A DNA stretch of 64,000 nt, from NCBI GenBank assembly GCA_027294455.1, contig JAPULZ010000064.1, forward strand, positions 1 through 64,000, given 5' to 3'. A model generated the notes under the pieces. The model was not told where the DNA came from and made no database searches. It worked only from the letters and a program-made list of their open reading frames with translations. The stretch comes from Gemmatimonadota bacterium (GTDB lineage: Bacteria; Gemmatimonadota; Gemmatimonadetes; Gemmatimonadales; GWC2-71-9). Both the position numbers and the translations under genes were made by a program. Positions 44,875 through 53,702 of this stretch are shown one piece after another (within the stretch, counting starts at the first letter, position 1; every line of letters begins with the position of its first letter).

Positions 44875-46347
44875 TCAGGCAAAGAGGTTCGGATTGGTCC
44901 CGCCCGAACCGAACGGCGGGGGCGTCTCGGGAGCGACCCGCATGTAACCGATCCCTTCGGAGCTTGAAATGCGTTTCTTGGCCACGAGTCCCTCGAGGAC
45001 GAGCTCGCTCGCCGCAACCATGGTGGCCGGGTCCTTCTTCGGCGCGAGGCCGGCGGACTCGACGGTCGTGAAGAGGCCGGGTACCACGCCCAAACCCTTC
45101 AAGCACACGTCCGATCGCTCGTCGGCAGACATCTTGAGCGCACCGCCTTCGTCGAACCAGGAGACGATCTCATCGCAATCGGCACCGCCCAGGTAGGCAT
45201 CGAAGGTCGCGGCGGTGGCGCGCCGCACGAGGTCGCTGGCGATTGCCTCGGCGCCCTGCAACTCGCCCTCGTATTCCAGTTCGATCTTGCCGGTGATCGC
45301 CGGGAGCGACGCGTGTACATCGGTGACGCGCGGTACGACCCGCTTCTCTCTGTTGACGATTGTACGACGCTCCGCATTGGAGCTGACCGACTCGATGAGA
45401 CTGATCGGGAGGCGCTGGCTCACGCCGCTTCGGCGGTCGACTCGCTTGTCGCTGCGCGCCTCGAAGGCCACACGCTCGATCAACTCCTCGATGAATGGCG
45501 GCATGTCGAGCGGCAGTCCGTCCCGATCCACCCAGGCTTCTTGCTTCGTGATGGCCATGCCGTGTTCGATGCTCACCGGGTAGTGCGTCAGGATTTCGCT
45601 GCCGATCCGATCCTTGAGCGGCGTGATGATCTTGCCGCGTGCGGTGTAGTCTTCCGGATTCGCCGAAAACACCATCAGCATGTCCAGCGGAAGTCGAATG
45701 GGATACCCTTTGACCTGGATGTCCCCTTCTTGCAGGATGTTGAACAGGCCAACCTGGATCTTGCCGGCGAGGTCGGGCAGTTCGTTGAGCGCAAAAATAC
45801 CGCGATTCCCGCGCGGCAGGAGTCCGTAGTGAATGGTGAGCTCGTCCGACAGCAAGTGGCCCCCCCGCGCCGCCTTGATGGGGTCCACGTCGCCGATGAT
45901 GTCCGCGATGGTGACGTCAGGTGTGGCGAGTTTTTCGACGTAGCGTTGCTCGCGAGAGACCCAATCGATGGGCGCGTCATCACCCAGCTCTTCGACGATC
46001 TGTCGGCCGTACTTGGAGATGGGGTGGAACGGATTGTCGTTGATCTCGCTCCCCGCCAGGATCGGCATCTCCTCCTCCAGCAATCCGACGAGCGCACGCA
46101 GGATGCGACTCTTGGCCTGACCCCGCAGGCCCAACAGGATGAAATCGTGGCGGGACAGAATGGCGTTGATGATGCGTGGGATGACCGTGTCGGCAAATCC
46201 CACGATGCCCGGGAACGGGTCGTGCCCTTCCTGCAACATGCAGATGAGGTTCTGCCGCATCTCGCTCTTCACGGTGCGGCCGTGCCGCGGGGGGCTTCCC
46301 CACTCGGTCTGCTTCAGTTCGCCAAGGGTCTTTGCGTGGTGAGTCAT
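44875..46347 (-). CDS. MoxR/magnesium-chelatase-type AAA+ ATPase
   Basis: 490 residues. An N-terminal segment precedes the AAA core: Walker A as LLGLRGQAKSRILRALVGLLEEE (about 75-90), a long insert with DIIGDVDPIKAARGGHL, Walker B GIFALNELPDLAGKIQVGL, sensor 1 MVFSANPEDYTARGKI and a helical lid with GVSQRLPISLIES. This resembles ChlI-like subunits of two-component AAA/VWA machines, and a matching VWA gene lies 2 kb downstream. ATG 46345-46347 is chosen: TTGAAA-N18-TATATC ends 6 bp before it, and a longer reading frame would run through that promoter. Confidence 0.88.
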   Translation of the reverse strand: MTHHAKTLGELKQTEWGSPPRHGRTVKSEMRQNLICMLQEGHDPFPGIVGFADTVIPRIINAILSRHDFILLGLRGQAKSRILRALVGLLEEEMPILAGSEINDNPFHPISKYGRQIVEELGDDAPIDWVSREQRYVEKLATPDVTIADIIGDVDPIKAARGGHLLSDELTIHYGLLPRGNRGIFALNELPDLAGKIQVGLFNILQEGDIQVKGYPIRLPLDMLMVFSANPEDYTARGKIITPLKDRIGSEILTHYPVSIEHGMAITKQEAWVDRDGLPLDMPPFIEELIERVAFEARSDKRVDRRSGVSQRLPISLIESVSSNAERRTIVNREKRVVPRVTDVHASLPAITGKIELEYEGELQGAEAIASDLVRRATAATFDAYLGGADCDEIVSWFDEGGALKMSADERSDVCLKGLGVVPGLFTTVESAGLAPKKDPATMVAASELVLEGLVAKKRISSSEGIGYMRVAPETPPPFGSGGTNPNLFA

Positions 46348-46353
46348 GAACGA

Positions 46354-46383
46354 GATATACCACGGGGCGCAGGAGGGTTTCAA
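46354..46383 (-). promoter_or_regulatory. moxR-type gene promoter, -10 directly before the start codon
   Basis: Minus strand TTGAAA (46383-46378), 18 bp, TATATC (46359-46354), then 6 bp to ATG 46347. The -35 overlaps the stop codon of the upstream gene. There is no room for a ribosome binding site. Confidence 0.65.
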
Positions 46384-48704
46384 CCCCCCCGTAAGAACAG
46401 GTCGTAGAGACGCACCGTCGCGACCCCGTGCGCCGGAACGTAAACCGTCACCGCGGATTCGAGTGTTACCGGGAGCACGCCGGTATGCCGCTCGAGAACG
46501 TCGGTTCGCCGGGCGCCGCGGAACCCCAGGATGCCGCCCCGCAGCACGATGTCACGGCCCACTCCGAGCACGTCTTGGAGGTAGACGATGGCGCCGTCGC
46601 CGTTGTCCGCGGGCTTGATTCCGAGGACCATGATGCCCGGCTGATCGACGGCGATCAGATGGCCGAAACGGGGAAGCCGGCGTTGACCGGGCACGCCTCC
46701 GGAAACCGGTGCGACGACCAACGGCTCCGTGCCCCAACCAAAGTACCATCGCTCGTCCGGTGGCGCGGAGGGCGATGCGATGCCAAGGCGGTACCGCGAC
46801 CGGCCCGTGGGCGACCGGCTCACGACACGGCCGCTCGCATCACACGATACATGGGGCGCGTCCAGCCCGCGAAACAGGACCTGCCAGTTGTCCTGCACCT
46901 GCAGGTGGAACCACCGCAGATGCGCCACAGGCCCCAGGGGGGGCGAGCCATCCTCGTATCCCGCGGGCGTTTCCCACGACACTCGAGGGGAGTCGGCCGC
47001 GAAATGAAAATCGTACTCCAACGTTTGCGACGAATTGTCCGTGAATTCGTTCGTGATGTCGACCCAAGGCAGCGTTTCGTATACCGTGATGGTGGTCGTG
47101 AGACGCGCCGAAGCCGTGCGGCGTTCGGCGATTATGCGCATCCCGATCATCGGAAGGCGAAGCCGCGTGATTTTTTCCAATACTGCGCCGCGCACCGCGT
47201 TGAGCCCGGGGCTGCCCGCGCGCACCCATTCACGATTGACGGATCGATGGTACAGCGACGACACGGCGCCGGTGTCTTCATCGAGGCGTACGGTCAGGAG
47301 TCGTCCGAACACGCTGGGAGGGCCGGGCTGTTCGTATGGTTCGCCCGCCAACGAGGACCGACCGGGCATGTAGGCATAACCCATCGCGGGAATGTCGGTA
47401 GCGAAGTGCTCGGAGCCGTCCGGCATGGTCACGAGATCGCTGCGCGTGACAGGCGACGGGTTGAACACTACGGTACCTTCCACGGCCGTGTCGAGATGCG
47501 CGGCCATGCCTCGAATTCCGGTGAGATTCCGTCCGACCAAATCGTTGAGAGGTCCCAGCATTTGCTGGACGCGATCGTGCCGCTCCGCGTTCCGGCGGAC
47601 CCGCGCTTGCACGACTTCCTCGTCCCCCGGATCCACCCGGCGCACCTGGGCCGCCTCGGGGCGAATCGGCGTGATGTTGAAGACGCGTCGGGCTTCGGCG
47701 AAAAATTCCCCGGCATCCCCGATGACGATTCGCGGGAACGCATACCGGGAATTCCAGTCCCGTACGGCTCGTGTAATGATGGCAAAGTCGTCGTTCACCT
47801 CGGAACCGACGATCAGGGCGACGTTGGTGCCGTACGTCGGTGAGAGGAAGCGGGGCGTCTCTGTGATCCATTGTTCCACTTGCCGCGCCATCGTGTCGCC
47901 ACCTTGCCGGAAGCCCAGATCCTCCGGGGTTGCTCCGGCCACCAGCGACGCGATGTCGATGCTCGATGCATCGCGTCCGTGCAGTCGTCCGAAGGGCGAC
48001 GGGGACGTATCGTCGAGCAGCACGGCGTTGGAAACGTCACCGGCAGCCATACCGAGGATGCTGGCGCGCATCCGGAAGTCGGCGCCCTGTCCCACCGCGA
48101 CGGGACTCACCGGGATCCCGATGGTTTCCTCCAGCACCCGGGCCGCACGTCCGCGACGCAGCAGGGGGAGATGATCGAGGGTGGCCGGCGGCACGTCGCC
48201 CGGCGGGAACGGATTGCCGGCCACGTGAAGCGACGGCAACATGGTCTGCGCGGCCAGCCGACGCCACCGGGGGAGTGCCGCCAATTGACGGGAGAGCTTT
48301 GCGGGATCGACGACGGTAATCCAGTACAGGGTCCATCGAGGCTTCGGGTCGAGTTGGTGTTCGGAGAACAGCGGCGCGGCCAGCCCAGGCATCTCCAACT
48401 GGGTGATGATGTGCGTTCGTCCTTGTAGGGGAAGCCACAACTCGCCGATGAGGCTCCCGCTGATGCCCAGGACGCCGGCGGTACCGAGTAGGCGCTGGCC
48501 GCTGCGGTCGTACACGCGCAGCCGTCCCGCCGGTGCGTCGGCATCGTGAACGGCGAACCGGACCAGGGTTGTTTCTCCGGCAGGGTGTCGGAAAAAGATG
48601 CTCGCCGACGGTTCCACCCGGGGAGCCGCGTTCCGGCCGTCCGCGAACGGCGCCGCCGCACCTGCGGCCACGACCGTGGAGAGAAACTCTCGCCGACTTG
48701 TCAT
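46380..48704 (-). CDS. Tat-exported GH38-like (alpha-mannosidase-fold) protein
   Basis: 774 residues. A twin-arginine signal MTSRREFLSTVVAAGAAAP starts the protein. The central and C-terminal parts resemble the GH38 C-terminal beta domains: TDIPAMGYAYMPG, LLTVRLDEDTGAVSSLYHRSVNREWV, TTTITVYETLPWVDITNEFTDNSSQTLEYDFHF. The N-terminal half vaguely follows the GH38 barrel (VALIVGSEVNDDFAIITRAVRDWN, PRIVIGDAGEFFAEA), but I cannot find the zinc-binding HxH/D and nucleophile Asp motifs with confidence, so activity is uncertain. ATG 48702-48704 gives the standard Tat start; ATG 48720-48722 would add six residues. It lies in a minus-strand series after ygfZ (31-bp gap). Confidence 0.6.
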   Translation of the reverse strand: MTSRREFLSTVVAAGAAAPFADGRNAAPRVEPSASIFFRHPAGETTLVRFAVHDADAPAGRLRVYDRSGQRLLGTAGVLGISGSLIGELWLPLQGRTHIITQLEMPGLAAPLFSEHQLDPKPRWTLYWITVVDPAKLSRQLAALPRWRRLAAQTMLPSLHVAGNPFPPGDVPPATLDHLPLLRRGRAARVLEETIGIPVSPVAVGQGADFRMRASILGMAAGDVSNAVLLDDTSPSPFGRLHGRDASSIDIASLVAGATPEDLGFRQGGDTMARQVEQWITETPRFLSPTYGTNVALIVGSEVNDDFAIITRAVRDWNSRYAFPRIVIGDAGEFFAEARRVFNITPIRPEAAQVRRVDPGDEEVVQARVRRNAERHDRVQQMLGPLNDLVGRNLTGIRGMAAHLDTAVEGTVVFNPSPVTRSDLVTMPDGSEHFATDIPAMGYAYMPGRSSLAGEPYEQPGPPSVFGRLLTVRLDEDTGAVSSLYHRSVNREWVRAGSPGLNAVRGAVLEKITRLRLPMIGMRIIAERRTASARLTTTITVYETLPWVDITNEFTDNSSQTLEYDFHFAADSPRVSWETPAGYEDGSPPLGPVAHLRWFHLQVQDNWQVLFRGLDAPHVSCDASGRVVSRSPTGRSRYRLGIASPSAPPDERWYFGWGTEPLVVAPVSGGVPGQRRLPRFGHLIAVDQPGIMVLGIKPADNGDGAIVYLQDVLGVGRDIVLRGGILGFRGARRTDVLERHTGVLPVTLESAVTVYVPAHGVATVRLYDLFLRGG

Positions 48705-48735
48705 GGGCCTGGCCAACCGCATACTGGCGCAGGCG

Positions 48736-49746
48736 TCACGGTTGCAACTCGAACGGCAGGCGAACGAGATCGGCCGGGGCCGACGCCGCCGTCACGGGCT
48801 GGTCCCGCTTCGTCTGACGCCGCACGATCCCGAGGCCGACATACTGCTGGAATGAGGCCAACCACGCGGCGCTCGTAACGCGCCCCACGGGCCGGTCGTC
48901 TTGTGTGATGACGGGATCGGTTGGATCAATTGATCCCTCCCACATCAAACCGATCAGTTCCTTGTTCATGTGTCCTCGAAAATGCAGTCGCGAGACGGTT
49001 TCCTGTCCCGTGTAACACCCCTTGGTGTACGACACGCCGTTGAGGGCGTCGAACCGGACTTCCTGTGGGAGGGTCTTGTCGTCGATCTCCGCACCGAGGC
49101 GCGGCCACCCGGCCAGGATTCTCGCCAGCTCCATCGTGGTCGGCGCCGACACGACGGCGCCGGCGTGGGCGAGGGATTGCAGCACCTTGGCCGACCGCGA
49201 TCGCCCGATCTGAATCTGCACGCCGAAATCCGCGCCGTCCGTGGGACAGGACACCACGCACGTGGCCTCGCCGACGACGGCGTCGGTGGTCGTGCCGACC
49301 GGAGGAATGGGAATGCCGGCGAGAGCCGCGAGAGCGGTGCTCTCCGGCCCGGCCAGGCGCAGCACGGTGAGGTCCTCCGACCGATCGGTGGCACGCGCGA
49401 GCCGCGGAGGAAGGCATCGCGTGAACAAAGCGAGTAACGCCTCCTTTCCTCGGGTCGGTACCGTGAGCCATGCGTGGCTGCGCGCCCGCGCCGTCCACAT
49501 GTCGCACACGATCATGCCCTTGGCGGTCAGGACCGCGCCGTAGCGGAACCCGTCGTCACCCGCTTCCTGAAGATCGTTCGTGAGCAGGCCCTGCAGGCAC
49601 TCGATCGCGCCGGATCCGACCACCTCGATCACCGCCACGTCGGCTTCCGCGGCACAGGCGCCGCCGATGATGGCTTCCGCCTCGTGCTCGGTCAGCGCGT
49701 CCGCGGGCAGGACCAGAGGAATGCCCACATCGTTCGTCGTCGTCAT
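48736..49746 (-). CDS. ygfZ: YgfZ/GcvT-domain folate-binding protein
   Basis: 336 residues. The signature of YgfZ-type proteins is present as YTKGCYTGQETVSRLHFRGH with the conserved Cys. The GcvT-like N-terminal half has IECLQGLLTNDLQ and YGAVLTAKGMIVCDMWT. YgfZ-type proteins bind tetrahydrofolate and help make or repair certain iron-sulfur clusters. Its place right after the 4Fe-4S subunit gene glcF is suggestive. The start is ATG 49744-49746 or the in-frame TTG just before it; TAGATT lies 6 bp upstream of that TTG. Confidence 0.9.
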   Translation of the reverse strand: MTTTNDVGIPLVLPADALTEHEAEAIIGGACAAEADVAVIEVVGSGAIECLQGLLTNDLQEAGDDGFRYGAVLTAKGMIVCDMWTARARSHAWLTVPTRGKEALLALFTRCLPPRLARATDRSEDLTVLRLAGPESTALAALAGIPIPPVGTTTDAVVGEATCVVSCPTDGADFGVQIQIGRSRSAKVLQSLAHAGAVVSAPTTMELARILAGWPRLGAEIDDKTLPQEVRFDALNGVSYTKGCYTGQETVSRLHFRGHMNKELIGLMWEGSIDPTDPVITQDDRPVGRVTSAAWLASFQQYVGLGIVRRQTKRDQPVTAASAPADLVRLPFELQP

Positions 49747-49755
49747 CAAGGTTGG

Positions 49756-49761
49756 AATCTA
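49756..49761 (-). promoter_or_regulatory. -10-like box before ygfZ
   Basis: Minus strand TAGATT ending 6 bp before TTG 49749 and 9 bp before ATG 49746, located just before the glcF stop codon. No ribosome binding site is present. Confidence 0.45.
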
Positions 49762-49762
49762 A

Positions 49763-51043
49763 TCACCCGCCGGGGGGTGTTGTCGCATCGTAGTACCCCG
49801 CACGTCGGTAGGATAGGTCCAACAACTCCACGGGAAACAGGACTGGTTCGGTGCGCCCCGCGGCGAGCATGCCGGCGCCGATCTGCATGACGCAACCTGG
49901 ATTGCCGGTGACGATGGCGTTGGGTGCCAGCGGTGTCAGAGTGTCGAGCTTGCGGGCCAGAACCTGGCGCGACAACTGGCGTTCGAGAACCGAAAACACC
50001 CCCGCGCTGCCGCAACAGTGATCCGCATCGGCGGGGCTCAGGCATGCGAGATCCGGGACGGCCCCCAGCAGGGCATGAGGCTCATCGACGATGTGCTGGG
50101 CATGCTGCAGATGACACGGCGGATCCACCGCGACCGTCATCGCCAGCGGCGCCCCCCGGCGGGGGCCAGCAGCGGCGAGCATCTCGTGGATGTCCTCGAC
50201 GCGCCCGGCGAATCGTAGCGCCTCGTCTTCGAGTGGGTCGCCGGCCAGCAAATGTCCGTATCGCTTGAGTGCGGCGCCGCATCCTGCGCTGTTGACCGCG
50301 ATGGCCGCGTTCGGGTGCTCCGCGAATGCACGTACGTTGCAGCGGGCCAGCGCCTTTGCCGGTTCGGTGAGGCCGGCATGCACGTGGAGCGCGCCACAAC
50401 ATCCCTGCTGCGGCACGGCGGCCACGGCGAATCCGTTTACGCGCAACGTGCGCTCCGTGGCGTCGTTTACATGGGAGAACAATCCCTCCATGATGCAGCC
50501 GCGGAACACGACCGCCTGTCGGGTGCCGCCATCGTTCCGGCGGCGCGCGTCCTGCACGGCGGGTGCTGCGCTGGGCGGTTCTTGGGGGACGGTGAGGCGC
50601 ATCCTGGTCGCGGCCAGCATCCCGAATTGAAACCCAACTTTCGACCTTCCAGCCAAGAGACGCGCCAGCGGCCGCAGGAGGCGGCTCGCGGCCAGCAGCG
50701 GCCGGCGAATGCGTGCCTCCGCCATGACGGCGAGCACCAAGCGCACGAAGATCGGGATCGTGCGCGTCTTGGCCAGCTCGGCCCGCACCGCCTCCAGGGC
50801 GGGACCGTATTCCACGCCTGAGGGGCACGCCGACTCACACGCGAGGCACCCGAGGCAGCGTTGGAGATGATGGGCGAGACGGTCGTCGGTCCCGGCGATC
50901 TCGCCTCGGCCGAACGACTGCATGAGCACGATGCGCCCACGGGGACTGTCCGCCTCGTCGCCGGTGGCGATGTAGGTCGGGCAGCTTTGCAGGCAAAATC
51001 CGCAGTGCACACAGGGGTCGAGCCCGGCGGTCGAGAGCCTCAC
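49763..51043 (-). CDS. glcF: Glycolate oxidase iron-sulfur subunit
   Basis: 426 residues. Two 4Fe-4S motifs lie near the N-terminus: CVHCGFCLQSCPTY and CLGCLACESACPSG. Two CCG domains follow, with GCCGALHVHAG and HCCGSAGVF as the double-Cys motifs. GlcF passes electrons from the flavoprotein GlcD/GlcE to the quinone pool during oxidation of glycolate to glyoxylate. It starts with GTG (51041-51043), overlapping the glcE stop as GTGA. Confidence 0.93.
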   Translation of the reverse strand: MRLSTAGLDPCVHCGFCLQSCPTYIATGDEADSPRGRIVLMQSFGRGEIAGTDDRLAHHLQRCLGCLACESACPSGVEYGPALEAVRAELAKTRTIPIFVRLVLAVMAEARIRRPLLAASRLLRPLARLLAGRSKVGFQFGMLAATRMRLTVPQEPPSAAPAVQDARRRNDGGTRQAVVFRGCIMEGLFSHVNDATERTLRVNGFAVAAVPQQGCCGALHVHAGLTEPAKALARCNVRAFAEHPNAAIAVNSAGCGAALKRYGHLLAGDPLEDEALRFAGRVEDIHEMLAAAGPRRGAPLAMTVAVDPPCHLQHAQHIVDEPHALLGAVPDLACLSPADADHCCGSAGVFSVLERQLSRQVLARKLDTLTPLAPNAIVTGNPGCVMQIGAGMLAAGRTEPVLFPVELLDLSYRRAGYYDATTPPGG

Positions 51044-52260
51044 GTCTCGTCGTCCGTCCCCAACGGGACCACGAGCGTCCCCGCGGGATCGAAGGTGTGG
51101 CGCAGGGATCCCATGAGGCGGCCCACACCCTCTCTGTACGCCCCGAAGTGGCCGAGGGCGCTCCGCGCGTTCCAGGGTGCGCGCTCCACCGTCACCGGCA
51201 TCTCCACCTGCGCGGCGGCGTGACGCAGCAGGCGACAGCGATCTGCCTCCGCGGTGCCGGTCCATCGCACGACGCCGCATGCGACGCTAACCGTGACGAT
51301 GTCGTCATCCAGATGATGAGCAATGAGATCGACGGCGCGATCGAGGGCGGTGACCACCGTGCCCAGCCGGACGGTGATGGGTCCCGCGACGACGCGCGAC
51401 AGGGTCTGTCGCCAGAGCGCGGCGGCGTCCGGCGCCGCCTGCTCCGTCCACGTACGGTGGCCCACGCCTTTCACCAGATTCCGATCGGCTTCCACCTGAG
51501 GATCGGCACCCAGCAGCCGCACGGCGAGCGTCCAGCGGTCGGATCCCAGCACCGCCGGGGAGACGATCTCCACGGCCGGCGGGATCAGGCCAGTGCCGAG
51601 TATGGCCCGGGCGTCCTGAATCAGGTCGTCACGGTCTCCCTCGGTGGTGAGTGTCACGTCCGCACGGGGAATGGCCCGGAGGCGCAGGTGCGCCGCCGCA
51701 ATGAATCCAAAGGCGCCAAAACTCCCCGTTGCGAGCTTGGTGAGGTCGAAACCGGCGACGTTTTTCACCACGCGCCCACCGGCGTGAACGATGCGGCCGT
51801 CGGCGGTGACGACGGTTAGTCCCAGCACGTGATCCCGCACGCCCCCGAAGCCCGACCGCAGGGGGCCCGCCGTGGCCGTGGCGATGATCGATCCGAGGCT
51901 GCGGTGCCCCCCCGGCGGATCGACGGGCCACCAGGCCCCGTCGTCCGCGAGCGCCACCCGGAGCGCATCCCGGTCGACGCCGGCCTGCACTGTGGCCACG
52001 AGATCGGTGCCCTGGACGTCCTCGATGTTCGTGAGGCCGGCGGACGACAGCGTGAGATGTGCCGGCGCATCCACGGGACTCCACGTACCGTGCCCGGTGA
52101 TGCGGACCTTCCACCTCTCGGCGTTGGCGGTGCGGAGGACCAGGGCGCACGCTTCCGTGGTGCGCGGCGCGATCACCGGTATGCCCGTGGGATCGGTGTC
52201 GATCGATGCGTCGGGTCCCATGAGGGTGCGGAGGTGGTGCTCGATGGTGAGGTCGCTCAT
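51040..52260 (-). CDS. glcE: Glycolate oxidase FAD-binding subunit
   Basis: 406 residues. A PCMH-type FAD domain with ITGHGTWSPVDAPAHLTLSS, VQAGVDRDALRVAL, PPGGHRSLGSIIATATAGPLRSGFGGVRDHVLGL and KNVAGFDLTKLATGSFGAFGFI. The C-terminal part is shorter than in GlcD and ends FDPAGTLVVPLG. GlcE is a catalytically incomplete paralogue needed for the complex. ATG 52258-52260 overlaps the glcD stop as ATGA. Confidence 0.9.
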   Translation of the reverse strand: MSDLTIEHHLRTLMGPDASIDTDPTGIPVIAPRTTEACALVLRTANAERWKVRITGHGTWSPVDAPAHLTLSSAGLTNIEDVQGTDLVATVQAGVDRDALRVALADDGAWWPVDPPGGHRSLGSIIATATAGPLRSGFGGVRDHVLGLTVVTADGRIVHAGGRVVKNVAGFDLTKLATGSFGAFGFIAAAHLRLRAIPRADVTLTTEGDRDDLIQDARAILGTGLIPPAVEIVSPAVLGSDRWTLAVRLLGADPQVEADRNLVKGVGHRTWTEQAAPDAAALWRQTLSRVVAGPITVRLGTVVTALDRAVDLIAHHLDDDIVTVSVACGVVRWTGTAEADRCRLLRHAAAQVEMPVTVERAPWNARSALGHFGAYREGVGRLMGSLRHTFDPAGTLVVPLGTDDET

Positions 52261-53702
52261 GCTCGTACCTCGGCCCGGCGCAGCGGCGCCGCCGCCATCC
52301 ACTCGCGGCACGCGTGGATGGGCACGACCTTGCCCGGGTTGGAGAGTTCGTGGGGATCGAACGCTTGCCGCACCGCGCGCATCGCCGACAGCGTATCGCT
52401 GTCGAAGAGCATGGGCATGTACCGCAGCTTGTCCATGCCGACGCCGTGCTCGCCGGTGATCGATCCTCCGGCCCGGATGCACGCCTGCATGATGGCAGTC
52501 GACGCGGCCTCCACCCGCTCGAGTTGATCGGGGTCCCGACTGTCGAAGTTGATGTTGGGGTGGAGATTACCGTCGCCGGCGTGAAACACGTTGCTCACGG
52601 TCACGCGGTGGGCCGCCGCGATCGAGGAGATCTCCTCCAGGATGTCGGGGAGGGCCGACCGGGGCACCACGGCGTCCTGAACCACCAAATCGCGGCTGAT
52701 CCGGCCCAGCGCGCCGAACGCCTTCTTGCGGCCTTGCCACAGTCGCGCTCGTTCGCCGGCCTCCGTGGCCGAACGAATGGTTCTGGTACCATGATCGCGG
52801 ATGATCTGCTGCACGGCGTCGGCCTCCGCGGCCACGGCAGTAGGCTCGCGGCCGTCCACCTCGATCAGCAAGACTGCGGCGACGTCGGTGGGGTATCCCG
52901 CCGCGTACACGGACGCCTCGACGGCGGCGACGCACTGCTGATCCATCATCTCCAGCGCGGCGGGGACGATGCCGGCGGCGATGATCGCCGACACCGCCTC
53001 GCCGGCTCCCCGCACCGTGTCGAACCCGGCGAGGAGCGTCTGGATAGCGCCGGGAATGGGCGTCAGCCGGACCTCGATCCGCGTGGCAATGCCAAACATG
53101 CCCTCGCTGCCCACAAACAACCCCACCAGGTCCGCTCCCCACGGCTCACCGCTGGGGGAGCCGATCGTGGCGACCTCGCCGCTCGGCAGCACCACCTCGA
53201 GTTCGAGTATGTGGTTGGACGTGACGCCGTACTTGAGGCAGTGCGGGCCGCCCGCGTTCTCCGCGACGTTCCCGCCGAGGGTGCACGCCGTCTGGCTCGA
53301 TGGGTCCGGGGCGTAGTGCAGGCCGAACGGCGTGGTGGCCTCGGTGAGACGCACGTTGACCACTCCGGGCTCCACGACGGCCCGGCGATTGGCGGCATCG
53401 ATTTCCAGGATGCGCGTCAGGCGCGTGAGCACGATGGTGACCGCGTCGGACCCGGCCAGGGCGCCGCCGGAAAGGCCCGTGCCGGCCCCTCGGGCCACGA
53501 ACGGGATGCGGTGCTGTGCCATGGTCCGCACCAGGGCGATCACCTCGTCCCGGCTCCCAGGCAGCACCACGGCGCCGGGGCGTGAGTGGCGGGTGGGCAG
53601 TCCGTCGCTCGCGTATGTGTCGAGCTCCGAGCGCGAACGGCGCACCCACGCCGGTCCCACGATCCGGGTGACGGCCGCCATGACCTCGCCGGGAATGGTC
53701 AT
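52257..53702 (-). CDS. glcD: Glycolate oxidase catalytic subunit
   Basis: 481 residues. FAD-linked oxidase with VVLPGSRDEVIALVRTMA, the FAD-pyrophosphate loop VARGAGTGLSGGA, PSSQTACTLGGNVAENAGGPHCLKYG and VGSEGMFGI. The C-terminal FAD-oxidase domain has VFHAGDGNLHPNINFD and GEHGVGMDKL. It oxidises glycolate, possibly also D-lactate, to the keto-acid. ATG 53700-53702 overlaps the stop of the LON-domain gene as ATGA. The gene order LON-glcD-glcE-glcF is a translationally coupled chain. Confidence 0.93.
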   Translation of the reverse strand: MTIPGEVMAAVTRIVGPAWVRRSRSELDTYASDGLPTRHSRPGAVVLPGSRDEVIALVRTMAQHRIPFVARGAGTGLSGGALAGSDAVTIVLTRLTRILEIDAANRRAVVEPGVVNVRLTEATTPFGLHYAPDPSSQTACTLGGNVAENAGGPHCLKYGVTSNHILELEVVLPSGEVATIGSPSGEPWGADLVGLFVGSEGMFGIATRIEVRLTPIPGAIQTLLAGFDTVRGAGEAVSAIIAAGIVPAALEMMDQQCVAAVEASVYAAGYPTDVAAVLLIEVDGREPTAVAAEADAVQQIIRDHGTRTIRSATEAGERARLWQGRKKAFGALGRISRDLVVQDAVVPRSALPDILEEISSIAAAHRVTVSNVFHAGDGNLHPNINFDSRDPDQLERVEAASTAIMQACIRAGGSITGEHGVGMDKLRYMPMLFDSDTLSAMRAVRQAFDPHELSNPGKVVPIHACREWMAAAPLRRAEVRA

